DNA of 7,930 bases from Prevotellaceae bacterium UBA5903. Its GTDB lineage: Bacteria; Bacteroidota; Bacteroidia; Bacteroidales; Bacteroidaceae. Where the stretch lies: NCBI GenBank assembly GCA_002431845.1, contig DJEH01000059.1, positions 1-7,930 on the forward strand. The letters run 5' to 3'. Below, piece by piece: positions 1-6,400 of the stretch; the stretch's first letter is position 1; each line of letters starts with the position of its first letter. The notes under the pieces were generated by a model, which did no database searches, was not told the DNA's origin, and saw only the letters and a list, made by a program, of their open reading frames with translations. The position numbers and the translations under genes are program-made.

Positions 1-480
1 ATGAGACACAATAAAAAATTCAACCATTTGAGCCGTACTGCTTCTCATAGAGGAGCTATGCTTTCTAACATGGCTTGCTCTTTGATTAAGCACAAAAGAA
101 TCACTACGACTCTTGCTAAGGCTAAGGCACTTAAGAAGTACGTAGAGCCATTAATCACCAAGAGCAAAGAAGATACGATGAACTCTCGTCGTGTTGTATT
201 TAGCTATCTTCAAGATAAAGTGGCTGTTACAGAGCTTTTCCGTGAGGTTCGTAGCCGTGTACTCGACCGTCCAGGCGGTTACACTCGCATTATCAAAACT
301 GGTTTCCGTGCCAGCGATGCTTCTGAAATGTGCTTCATCGAACTCGTAGACTTTGATGAGAACATGGCTAAGACTAAGAAGAAGGCTACTCGTACTCGTC
401 GTAGCAAGAAGGCTACTGCTGCCGCTGCCGAAGCTCCTGCAACTGAAGCTCCTGCTACTGAAGAGGCAAAGGCTGAATAA
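1..480 (+). CDS. rplQ: 50S ribosomal protein L17
   Basis: Structural protein of the large ribosomal subunit. The 159-residue product opens with the L17 signature MRHNKKFNHLSRTASHRGAM and contains the conserved VEPLITKSKED, GGYTRIIKTGFRASDASEM and FIELVDF blocks. The ordinary L17 core ends near residue 120. Residues 121-159 form a basic then Ala/Glu-rich tail (KTKKKATRTRRSKK, then two EAPAT repeats), an extension of the kind seen in Bacteroidetes L17 and probably disordered. The ATG is the first base of the window and begins the family-typical MRH, so the start is secure. The gene normally closes the rpsM-rpsK-rpsD-rpoA-rplQ operon; those neighbours would lie upstream and outside the window. 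A strong terminator about 65 bases after the stop agrees with its being last in the operon. Confidence 0.98.
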   Translation: MRHNKKFNHLSRTASHRGAMLSNMACSLIKHKRITTTLAKAKALKKYVEPLITKSKEDTMNSRRVVFSYLQDKVAVTELFREVRSRVLDRPGGYTRIIKTGFRASDASEMCFIELVDFDENMAKTKKKATRTRRSKKATAAAAEAPATEAPATEEAKAE

Positions 481-544
481 TCAATAAGCTTATTATTGCG
501 GTTTGGATAAAAACTTAGTTTTTTATTCTTCTGTAACTCTTATA

Positions 545-580
545 AAGAGGGTGTGTCAATTAGGCATGCCCTCTTTTTTT
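545..580 (+). terminator. Rho-independent terminator after rplQ
   Basis: AAGAGGG at 545-551 pairs with CCCTCTT at 569-575. The stem extends inward by four more pairs, two of them G-U (552-555 with 565-568), around a nine-base loop, and the right arm runs into a T tract ending at 580. It is the expected end of the ribosomal alpha operon transcript. Confidence 0.88.
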
Positions 581-645
581 GCTTACCATGAGCACGAATG
601 GCCGAATACGTAAATGTTTCCATTTGAGTCTTATGATATTTGTTT

Positions 646-749
646 GCAATTATTGCTGTCCAGCAAAACTTTTGAAAAATCCTTCCCGAAGTCCTATTTT
701 ACAGGGCTTCGGGAAGGATTTTTATGCTCTCTTGAGTTTTACCGGATAG
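646..749. repeat. Dispersed repeat copy 1 with internal 21-bp hairpin
   Basis: This stretch shares its ends with a second copy at 7607-7664. Both have ATTATTGC or ATTGC, then TCCGGT or TCCAGC followed by AAAACTTTTGAAAAA on the left, and TTGAGTTT then TACCGG or CACCGG on the right. The ends are inverted relative to each other (AAAACT against AGTTTT, CCGG at the right end). Copy 1 carries an extra near-perfect hairpin: 675-695 pairs with 703-723 around a seven-base loop with one G-T pair. Its outer A and T runs would make it terminator-like in both directions. It has no coding potential and looks like a small non-autonomous or REP-like intergenic repeat. The exact outer limits are uncertain. 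Confidence 0.6.
675..723. terminator. Strong symmetric hairpin, possible bidirectional terminator
   Basis: AAAAATCCTTCCCGAAG at 675-691 is matched by CTTCGGGAAGGATTTTT at 707-723, and the stem continues inward to a seven-base loop at 696-702. The T run on the right and the A run on the left fit factor-independent termination on either strand. Because rplQ already has its own terminator, this may instead be part of the repeat element that contains it. Confidence 0.5.
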
Positions 750-792
750 TTTGCAATGATTATGTTTGAATTTAACAAAGATTAATTCATCC

Positions 793-800
793 GGGGGGGG
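793..800. repeat. Homopolymer run of eight G
   Basis: Eight consecutive G residues lie in an otherwise AT-rich intergenic stretch, 19 bases upstream of the TAnnTTTG box assigned to the next gene. G runs of this length are prone to slipped-strand length change. Whether this one affects expression cannot be seen from a single sequence. Confidence 0.8.
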
Positions 801-818
801 TAAAACATAATAAATGTT

Positions 819-826
819 TACATTTG
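819..826 (+). promoter_or_regulatory. Putative Bacteroidetes -7 box (TAnnTTTG) for the gene at 903
   Basis: TACATTTG matches the TAnnTTTG -7 consensus used by the Bacteroidetes primary sigma factor. It would give a leader of roughly 70 bases before the ATG at 903. No good TTTG -33 element is present at the usual spacing; that position is near the G run, so the promoter may be weak or activator-dependent. Confidence 0.5.
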
Positions 827-902
827 CGATAAAAATTAAAGATGGCACATAGAATATAAATGAATAGAGGAAAAATGTGTTAAATAATTAAACAAATAAG
901 GT

Positions 903-1391
903 ATGAAAAGAAAATGGTTAATCATCGGCATGCTGAGCGCTTTAGGTATATTGGCAGCGCATGCTGAGGAGGGCGTAACGTTCTACCTAAGCACAGGAGG
1001 TAAGGTGAGTTTTGCTTTTAGCGAGCGTCCTGTGGTCAAGTTAAGTGGAGATGAACTTATCATATCCACCGATGGTAGTAACGATGTGAGCTATGCTTAC
1101 GACGCAGTGAAAAAGGTGATGTTTGAGAGTGGCATCGTAAATTCAGTTGTTGCTCCCACCACGGCAAAAAGCGATGCACACGTTGTGTTTTCGGTAGGGC
1201 AAAATCAGATAAAAGCATCTGGCTTGCAAACGGGTGTGCGAGTGAGTCTGTATGCCCTTAACGGCACATTGCAGCAAACCACCCTAACATCAGCCGATGG
1301 CACGGCAGCTCTTTCGCTTGGTGCATTGCCCAAAGGCGTTTATGTAGTTCGCACACAAAGAGGCATAAGCTACAAGTTTGTTAAACACTAA
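903..1391 (+). CDS. Small exported protein with T9SS type A-like C-terminal sorting domain
   Basis: This is a 162-residue secreted protein of unknown function. Residues 1-21 form a signal peptide (MKRKWLIIGMLSALGILAAHA, cleavage before EEG). Residues 22-75 form a small module, with a lysine-containing strand, a Ser/Phe strand and a ...YAYDAVKKVMFES ending, that is common at the N-terminus of Bacteroidales exported proteins. Residues about 90-162 resemble the type IX secretion sorting domain: VSLYALNGTLQQTTL, then LSLGALPKGVYVVRTQ, ending KFVKH. In that family this domain directs export across the outer membrane and attachment to the surface. The gene is 95 bases upstream of the DGR-like target gene on the same strand with no clear terminator between, so co-transcription is possible. 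Its start is the first ATG with a proper signal sequence; no strong ribosome-binding site is visible, as is usual in this phylum. Confidence 0.75.
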   Translation: MKRKWLIIGMLSALGILAAHAEEGVTFYLSTGGKVSFAFSERPVVKLSGDELIISTDGSNDVSYAYDAVKKVMFESGIVNSVVAPTTAKSDAHVVFSVGQNQIKASGLQTGVRVSLYALNGTLQQTTLTSADGTAALSLGALPKGVYVVRTQRGISYKFVKH

Positions 1392-1486
1392 GCAAATGTG
1401 CTAAAGCAGATAAAATTGTTTTAGCTATCGAAGTTCAGAAGGCTTAGATAAATCTTAGTACATATAAATAAAAAAACATTGATATT

Positions 1487-2467
1487 ATGAATAAACTTTT
1501 TACTCAATTATTTACTCTCTTGCTGTTGTTCATATCATCAGCAGCCTATGCACAGCACAATGTATATGTGTGGAAAAAAGGTGGCGATGTAACAGTGATG
1601 AGTTCAAGCGATATTGACTCCGTATCTTTTTCGGTAGGCGAATGGCTTTACTCTATCAACACTTCGTCGGCAGTTGGCGTTACCGAACGCACGTTCGAGG
1701 CAAAAGCATCGGTTAGCATGAAGGATGGCATAAAAACTCTATCCGTTACTCCAACAATTGGTGTATGCTATTCAACCGAAACCGACCAACCCACCATTGA
1801 GAATGCTACATGCCAAACATTAGGTAGTTCTATGGGCACTTACAACATATCAGTAAAGGGGTTGTTGAAAGGGAACAAATATTACTACCGCACATACGTT
1901 AAATTGCTCAACAACGTATTTTATAGCAATGTACAAAGCATCACCACACTTGGTGATAAAGAAGAATTCGGAAAATATCAAAAGATTGTAAATGGCCACA
2001 TTTTCGTAAATCTTGGTCTTCCTTCTGGCTTATATTGGGCAACCTGCAACGTAGGTGCAGCAACCGAAACCGACTACGGCAACTATTATGCCTGGGGCGA
2101 AACTACCACCAAATCAAGCTACGATAGTGACAATTCCACTTGGTATGACCGTTATCACAGCGGCAACCTCACTTCGTCAGAAGATGCAGCCACTGCCAAT
2201 TGGGGTGAAGGCACTCGCATGCCTACTTACAAAGAAATGTGCGAACTCCAAGAATATTGCACTTGGGAATGGCAGAGCAATTACAACAATACCTCTGTAA
2301 ATGGTTACCTTGTCACAGGTTCTAATGGCCAGCAAGTTTTCTTCCCTGCTGCGGGTTATCGCAAAGGCTCAGACCTCTACCTTGCGGGTTCTTACGGCAG
2401 CTTCTGGACGAGTTCGCCCAACTCAGCTACTACTCGTACTACCTCTACTTCTACAGCGGCTATGTGA
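1487..2467 (+). CDS. Exported Fn3-like / Fib_succ_major (C-type-lectin-like) protein, frameshifted at C-terminus; likely DGR target
   Basis: The open frame encodes 326 residues. Residues 1-22 are a signal peptide ending SSAAYA, cut before QHN; no lipobox cysteine is seen. Residues 23-52 (VYVWKKGGDVTVMSSSDIDSVSF) resemble the module in the preceding gene. Residues about 53-155 look like an Fn3-type surface domain ending NKYYYRTYVKLLNNVFYSNVQSITT. From about residue 170 the Fib_succ_major domain begins, with VNLGLPSGLYWATCNVGA and YGNYYAWGE, continuing through GTRMPTYKEMCEL and FFPAAGYRKG. The natural end of this domain is not in this frame: after SFWTSSPNS the frame yields a low-complexity Thr/Ser run and stops at 2465, while the next frame over gives the expected Tyr-rich ending and VRAVC. 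Restoring one base near 2425 would give about 345 residues ending at 2523. Such domains are known variable proteins of Bacteroidetes diversity-generating retroelements, which agrees with the genes that follow. It is a pseudogene or carries a sequencing error. Confidence 0.8.
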   Translation: MNKLFTQLFTLLLLFISSAAYAQHNVYVWKKGGDVTVMSSSDIDSVSFSVGEWLYSINTSSAVGVTERTFEAKASVSMKDGIKTLSVTPTIGVCYSTETDQPTIENATCQTLGSSMGTYNISVKGLLKGNKYYYRTYVKLLNNVFYSNVQSITTLGDKEEFGKYQKIVNGHIFVNLGLPSGLYWATCNVGAATETDYGNYYAWGETTTKSSYDSDNSTWYDRYHSGNLTSSEDAATANWGEGTRMPTYKEMCELQEYCTWEWQSNYNNTSVNGYLVTGSNGQQVFFPAAGYRKGSDLYLAGSYGSFWTSSPNSATTRTTSTSTAAM

Positions 2468-2523
2468 GCACGAACGACAGCTACCGTTACTATGGTCAAT
2501 CTGTTCGTGCTGTTTGCCAGTAG
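2428..2523 (+). pseudogene. Out-of-frame C-terminal end of the Fib_succ_major protein; candidate DGR variable repeat
   Basis: Read in the frame starting at 2428, this stretch gives YYSYYLYFYSGYVSTNDS, then YRYYGQSVRAVCQ and a TAG at 2521. This is the normal ending of the C-type-lectin-like domain begun in the upstream frame, so a one-base loss near 2425 (for example TCA-AGC-TAC reduced to TCAGCTAC) separates it from its start. Of the 31 codons, eight are TAC and two TAT, with AGC, AAC and GAC among the rest. Nearly all the variable-looking positions are NNC or NNT codons that differ from AAC or AAT only at A positions. That is the pattern produced by adenine-directed mutagenesis of a template repeat. 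The invariant GTCAATCTGTTCGTGCTGT end (2495-2513) is where the initiation-of-mutagenic-homing site would lie. No template repeat was found in the window, so the assignment is inferred. Confidence 0.6.
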
Positions 2524-2593
2524 TTCAGAATTTCCGTGCATCTTAGAAGAAAGCACAAAGTATAAAGAACGAATTAATCCAAAAAGGAAACCA

Positions 2594-2678
2594 AAAATAT
2601 AAATACGATGGGGCGGCAGGGGCACAGAACGTGTCCTTTAGGACATGTGCCCCTGTTGTCCCATCGTATTTATATTTT
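2594..2678. repeat. Long imperfect inverted repeat between target gene and MSL gene
   Basis: The outer arms, 2594-2612 and 2660-2678, are perfectly complementary over 19 bases (AAAATATAAATACGATGGG). After a four-base mismatch on each side, 2617-2625 pairs with 2647-2655 (CAGGGGCAC with GTGCCCCTG). A five-base bulge at 2626-2630 follows. The innermost stem is GTGTCC (2631-2636) with GGACAT (2641-2646, one G-T pair) around the loop TTTA. There is no T tract typical of a terminator beyond TATTTT. It begins 70 bases after the target stop and ends ten bases before the next start codon. It could be a MITE-like insertion, a transcript hairpin between the genes, or a cruciform of the kind known downstream of DGR variable repeats. 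Confidence 0.8.
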
Positions 2679-2687
2679 ACAAAAACA

Positions 2688-3032
2688 ATGCCCAAAGATA
2701 TGGCAGGAATAAAAGACATATTAGCAATAGAAAAACAACGAGACAACATAGAAGATTGGCACAAGATGAACATGTTTAAAGAGGGAAACTTCTTGAGATG
2801 TTATGAGGTTAGTGCGTGGCTATGTCATCGGTTCATCAGCGAATATAAAGTAACTCACCGCCATGTAAAGGGTATAGAGCAATCGGTAGCTTTTGTTGGT
2901 TTCCCAGTGAGCAATCTCGAAAAGTACACAACAGAAGGCGTTATGATAGAGCATGTTTCAGACAAACATTTGGTGATGCAGTTTCCCGTTGAAATAGGTA
3001 AATCTTGGTGCATACCTCAAACCATGGCGTAG
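2688..3032 (+). CDS. MutS domain I-like protein (MSL-type DGR accessory protein), C-terminus replaced by out-of-frame sequence
   Basis: The 114-residue product has the layout of the N-terminal mismatch-recognition domain of MutS and little else: FKEGNFLRCYEVSAWLCHRFI corresponds to the MutS 'GdFYe.y..DA' region and VAFVGFPVSNLEKYTTEGVMIEHV to its 'maGvP...l..Yl...G..v' region. Stand-alone MutS-like (MSL) proteins are described accessory genes of some diversity-generating retroelements, and here the gene sits exactly between a DGR-type target and a DGR-type reverse transcriptase remnant. The ATG at 2688 (MPKDMAGIKDIL) or at 2700 is the likely start. An upstream in-frame ATG at 2631 lies inside the inverted repeat and is unlikely. 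The last dozen or so residues (GKSWCIPQTMA) are encoded by reverse transcriptase sequence read in the wrong frame, so the native C-terminus has been lost at a deletion point near 2985-2998. Whether the truncated protein still functions is unknown. Confidence 0.6.
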   Translation: MPKDMAGIKDILAIEKQRDNIEDWHKMNMFKEGNFLRCYEVSAWLCHRFISEYKVTHRHVKGIEQSVAFVGFPVSNLEKYTTEGVMIEHVSDKHLVMQFPVEIGKSWCIPQTMA

Positions 3033-3264
3033 ATATGTTTCTAACGCTACCTTAAAACGTATGCAGCGAAAAACACCGCACTTATTTTATGAGTATTCAC
3101 CGCAGCATGCACTCTCGGTGGTGAATAGCTATCTTGGTGTATTGAGCCACTATAGGTCAAAGCATATTCAAGAAGCACTTTTCTTACACATTGATACTTT
3201 GTGGAGATATGGACGATTTGTAAAATATAAACGTGGACTGAAATATAAGCTAATCAACCAGTGA
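2998..3264 (+). pseudogene. C-terminal remnant of a DGR-type reverse transcriptase
   Basis: The frame opens directly after an in-frame TAG at 2995-2997 and runs 88 codons to TGA at 3262. It starts NLGAYLKPWRRYVSN, matching the conserved 'fLG..ikPyRrYisn' segment found after the catalytic core in DGR reverse transcriptases. It continues through SVVNSYLGVLSHYRSKHI, the equally typical 'NSYLGlm.Hy.sy.i' thumb segment. The fingers and palm, with the catalytic YxDD-type aspartates, are absent, and there is no credible start codon for the first 21 codons; an internal ATG at 3061 would give a 67-residue fragment. The upstream 35 bases overlap, out of frame, the end of the MSL-like gene. The simplest reading is a deletion that removed the MSL tail, the template repeat and roughly the first three quarters of the enzyme. 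It cannot be active on its own. Confidence 0.75.
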
Positions 3265-3474
3265 ACTACAACATATACGTATGTAAAATATGTGCATAGC
3301 CAATTCATTTAATTTTTATTCGTTACCTTTGCATAAAACATAAAATAGACTGCACCTCAGCAATTAAAAGCAAACATTTATTGCATTCAGTTAGCACAAC
3401 GTTAATTGCCAAGATGGTGTATTTCAACAAAAATCATCTATTCAAATAGCGAATAATAATTAATAAAAATATCG
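3265..3474. other. Intergenic leader of the beta-galactosidase gene
   Basis: This 210-base AT-rich gap follows the reverse transcriptase remnant. Apart from the promoter box at 3324 nothing else is recognised in it. No copy of the candidate variable repeat (template repeat) occurs here, which is relevant because DGR template repeats are often next to the reverse transcriptase gene. No strong terminator hairpin for the upstream genes is seen. Confidence 0.6.
3324..3331 (+). promoter_or_regulatory. Putative Bacteroidetes -7 box (TAnnTTTG) for the beta-galactosidase gene
   Basis: TACCTTTG matches the TAnnTTTG consensus well and is followed by an AT-rich start region. Transcription would begin near 3337, giving a leader of about 138 bases. 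The -33 TTTG element is not well conserved; only AT-rich sequence with CATTTAA is found upstream. Confidence 0.6.
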
Positions 3475-6400
3475 ATGAGAAGAGAACACAATGTATGCCG
3501 TTGGCTCTGTTTGTTGTTGCTATTGTTTTGCAGCATAAGCGGGACCAATGCGCAAGAGTTTAGGCCGGGTGTGTTGTACCACCTTGTGTCGTCTCTGAAA
3601 GGGCAGGTGATAGACATCGACTCTAAGGGACAGGTGGTGCTTAGCAAACTCGACGAAGAGAAAACAAACCAACATTTTGTGGTAAGCGAACTTTCGGGTT
3701 CGTGGCGTTTTATCAACCCATTTACCAACAAGGCCATTCGCACAGAGGGCAATGCCTTGGAGCAAGGAGAGAACAATGGGTCTGACGAGGCGCAATTATG
3801 GAAAGTTGTGGCATCAGATGGCAATGCCTACCATCTTGTTCCCGCTAACAACCCTACAAAGGTTGCTGCTGTTCAGGGCAACCAAGTTGTGCTGATAGAT
3901 AAGAGCAAAGCCGTAGGCAACAAGGCAACTCTGTTTACTATTTCACAAGCCACACATTCGGGTTTTGATACCGATTTAACCTATCGCATACGCTCTGCAA
4001 AGAATGCAGATTATGTGCTTGGCAATGGCGATTCGGGCGAGAACAATGCACGTATTGTAGCCGAAAAAGCAGATGTAAAAAATCGTGGTCAGTATTGGAA
4101 CATTAAGATGCTCGACCTCAATCGTCGTGTGGTAAGTAATGCCTTTTATACCCAAAACTTTGATGATGGTGGTGGCAATGCTTCCATAGACTATTTGCTT
4201 CAATGGCCAGCCGACGAGGGTGTATGGAACAATGCGCAGTTTAAGTTTGAGCCAGTAGCCGGACACGTTGGCACGTATATCATACGCTCTGTAGGAAAGT
4301 CAAAAGCCGACAAAATGTATGCGCTCAAAGATGGGCAGCTAAAGAGCATTGCCTACAATGCAAAAGACCCAAACGCATGGTTTACGTTTGAGCAGGTGGA
4401 GAAACCCAAGATAAAGTCACCTTATTGGGAAGACGAGACAATCTTTGCCGAGAACAAAGAAAAAGGAGTAGCCACCTACATCCCTTATGCTTCAGAGCAA
4501 GAGTTGATGGCAGATAAGGCACGCTACAACACTCCATGGACAGCCCCTCAAACCACGCAATTTATATCGCTCAATGGCACCTGGAAATTCCATTTCGTAC
4601 CAGAGCCCTCACAGCGTCCGCTCGACTTTTGGAAGACCGATTATGATGTGAGCGCCTGGGATACCATCCCCGTACCTTCCAATTGGGAGATGCAAGGATA
4701 TGACAAGCCCCTTTATTGCAATGTAGAGTATCCGCATGCCAACACACCTCCTTTCATTAAGGCACGTCCAGGATATAACGATGGCGGTAAGAACTATGGC
4801 ATCGACCCCGTAGGCTCGTATGTTCGTACCTTTAGTGTGCCCGAAGCGTGGGATGGTCGCCGCACCTTTATCCACTTTGGTGGCATCTATTCAGCAGCAT
4901 TCGTTTGGCTCAATGGTCAATATGTAGGTTATACACAAGGAGCCAACAATGTAACAGAGTTTGATATAACCAAATATCTCAAAAAAGGAGCAGAAAACCG
5001 CTTAGCCGTGCAAGTATTCCGTTGGAGTGATGGTTCATATCTTGAGTGTCAAGACATGTTCCGCATGAGCGGCATCTTCCGTGAGGTATATCTGTTCAAC
5101 ACGCCTAAGGCTGCCGTGCGCGATCATTATGTTACCTCAAACATCAGCTTCGACGGCAACAATCAAGCTACCAAAGCCGATGTTGATGTAGAACTTACTT
5201 TCGATAATCGCGACAAAGAGCAAACCACCAAACAGGTAGTGGCAAAACTTTATGCGCCCAATGGCAAACTTATTGGCGAAAAGCAATTACCTAACTTCAA
5301 TACCGCCGATGGAGCAGAAACTCATGTAGCTTTCACTGTTGATAATCCGCAACTTTGGAGTGCCGAAATGCCTCATCTCTATACCCTTTGCATTGTACAG
5401 AAAAATGCTCAGGGCAACGACGAAATGGCATTTGCAACCAAAGTAGGTTTGCGCAAAATTGAAATAAAGAACTCTTTGCTTTATGTAAATAACAAGCGCG
5501 TGTTCCTAAAGGGCGTCAATCGCCACGACACTTCGCCCATTCATGGACGTGCCGTAACGTTAGACGAAATGTTGCGTGATGTAACATTGATGAAGCAGAA
5601 CAACATCAACACCATCCGCACCTCACACTATCCTAACGACTATCGCATGTATGCCATGTACGACTATTATGGCTTATATACAGTAGACGAGGCCGACCTT
5701 GAAGACCACGCCAACCAGAGCATATCAGATCGCAAAAGTTGGATACCAGCCTTTGTCGATCGTATTGATCGCATGGTATTGCGCGACCGCAATCACCCCT
5801 GTGTTGTGATGTGGAGTTTGGGCAATGAAAGCGGTTCGGGCGAGAACTTCAAGTATTGTTATGAAGCAGCAAAAAAACTCGATAATCGCCCTGTGCATTA
5901 CGAAGGAACCCGTGTAAGCGGTCCTTATGGTGGTGGCAAGTACTCAGACTTCTATTCAAAGATGTATCCAGGCATGGCATGGATGCACCAAAACACATCC
6001 AACCTCGACAAACCAATGTTTATCTGCGAGTATGCACATGCCATGGGTAATGCCATTGGTAATTTTGATAAATATTGGGATATAATTGAACACTCAAATG
6101 CCACTATCGGTGGATGTGTATGGGATTGGGTAGACCAGTCTATCTACAATCCACAACTCATGAAGAAGGGCATTTACCGCCTTACAACAGGTTACGACTA
6201 TCCAGGTCCTCACCAAGGCAACTTCTGTTGCAATGGCATTATTCCTTCATCGCGTAATGAGAGTGCTAAACTCAAGGAGGTAAAGGCCGTTCACCAGTTT
6301 GTAAAATTCCGCCTTGGTGCCGTAGACATGGTTAAGAATACGGCTAACGTAGTATTGAAAAATGCCTACGATTTTCAGACATTCAGCGGCATGGACCTTC

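Noticed and set aside
588..602. ATGAGCACGAATGGCCG near rplQ resembling TGAGCACGAACGACA in the variable region
   Set aside because: Only about nine consecutive bases match (GAGCACGAA) and the flanks do not, so it is treated as chance and not as a template repeat.
2415..2467. Programmed -1 ribosomal frameshift joining the two halves of the Fib_succ_major domain
   Set aside because: A -1 shift at TCA would give the right product, but no X XXY YYZ slippery heptamer and no upstream Shine-Dalgarno-like stimulator are present; a lost base is simpler.
2055..2546. Two 81-codon plus-strand frames within and after the Fib_succ_major gene
   Set aside because: They are shadow frames of the conserved domain; the true continuation of the domain is in the frame ending at 2523, not in these.
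2631..2687. Upstream ATG at 2631 as the start of the MSL-like protein
   Set aside because: The added 19 residues are encoded entirely by the inverted repeat and its flank and have no family similarity; starts at 2688 or 2700 fit better.
2523..3474. Template repeat of the DGR
   Set aside because: I looked for GGTCAATCTGTTCGTGCTGT-like sequence or an Asn-codon-rich copy of the variable region in the gaps and on the reverse strand and found none. The expected site is inside the inferred deletion.
3438..3824. 128-codon minus-strand frame over the start of the beta-galactosidase gene
   Set aside because: It overlaps the signal peptide and ricin-like region in antisense and shows no family motif or promoter.
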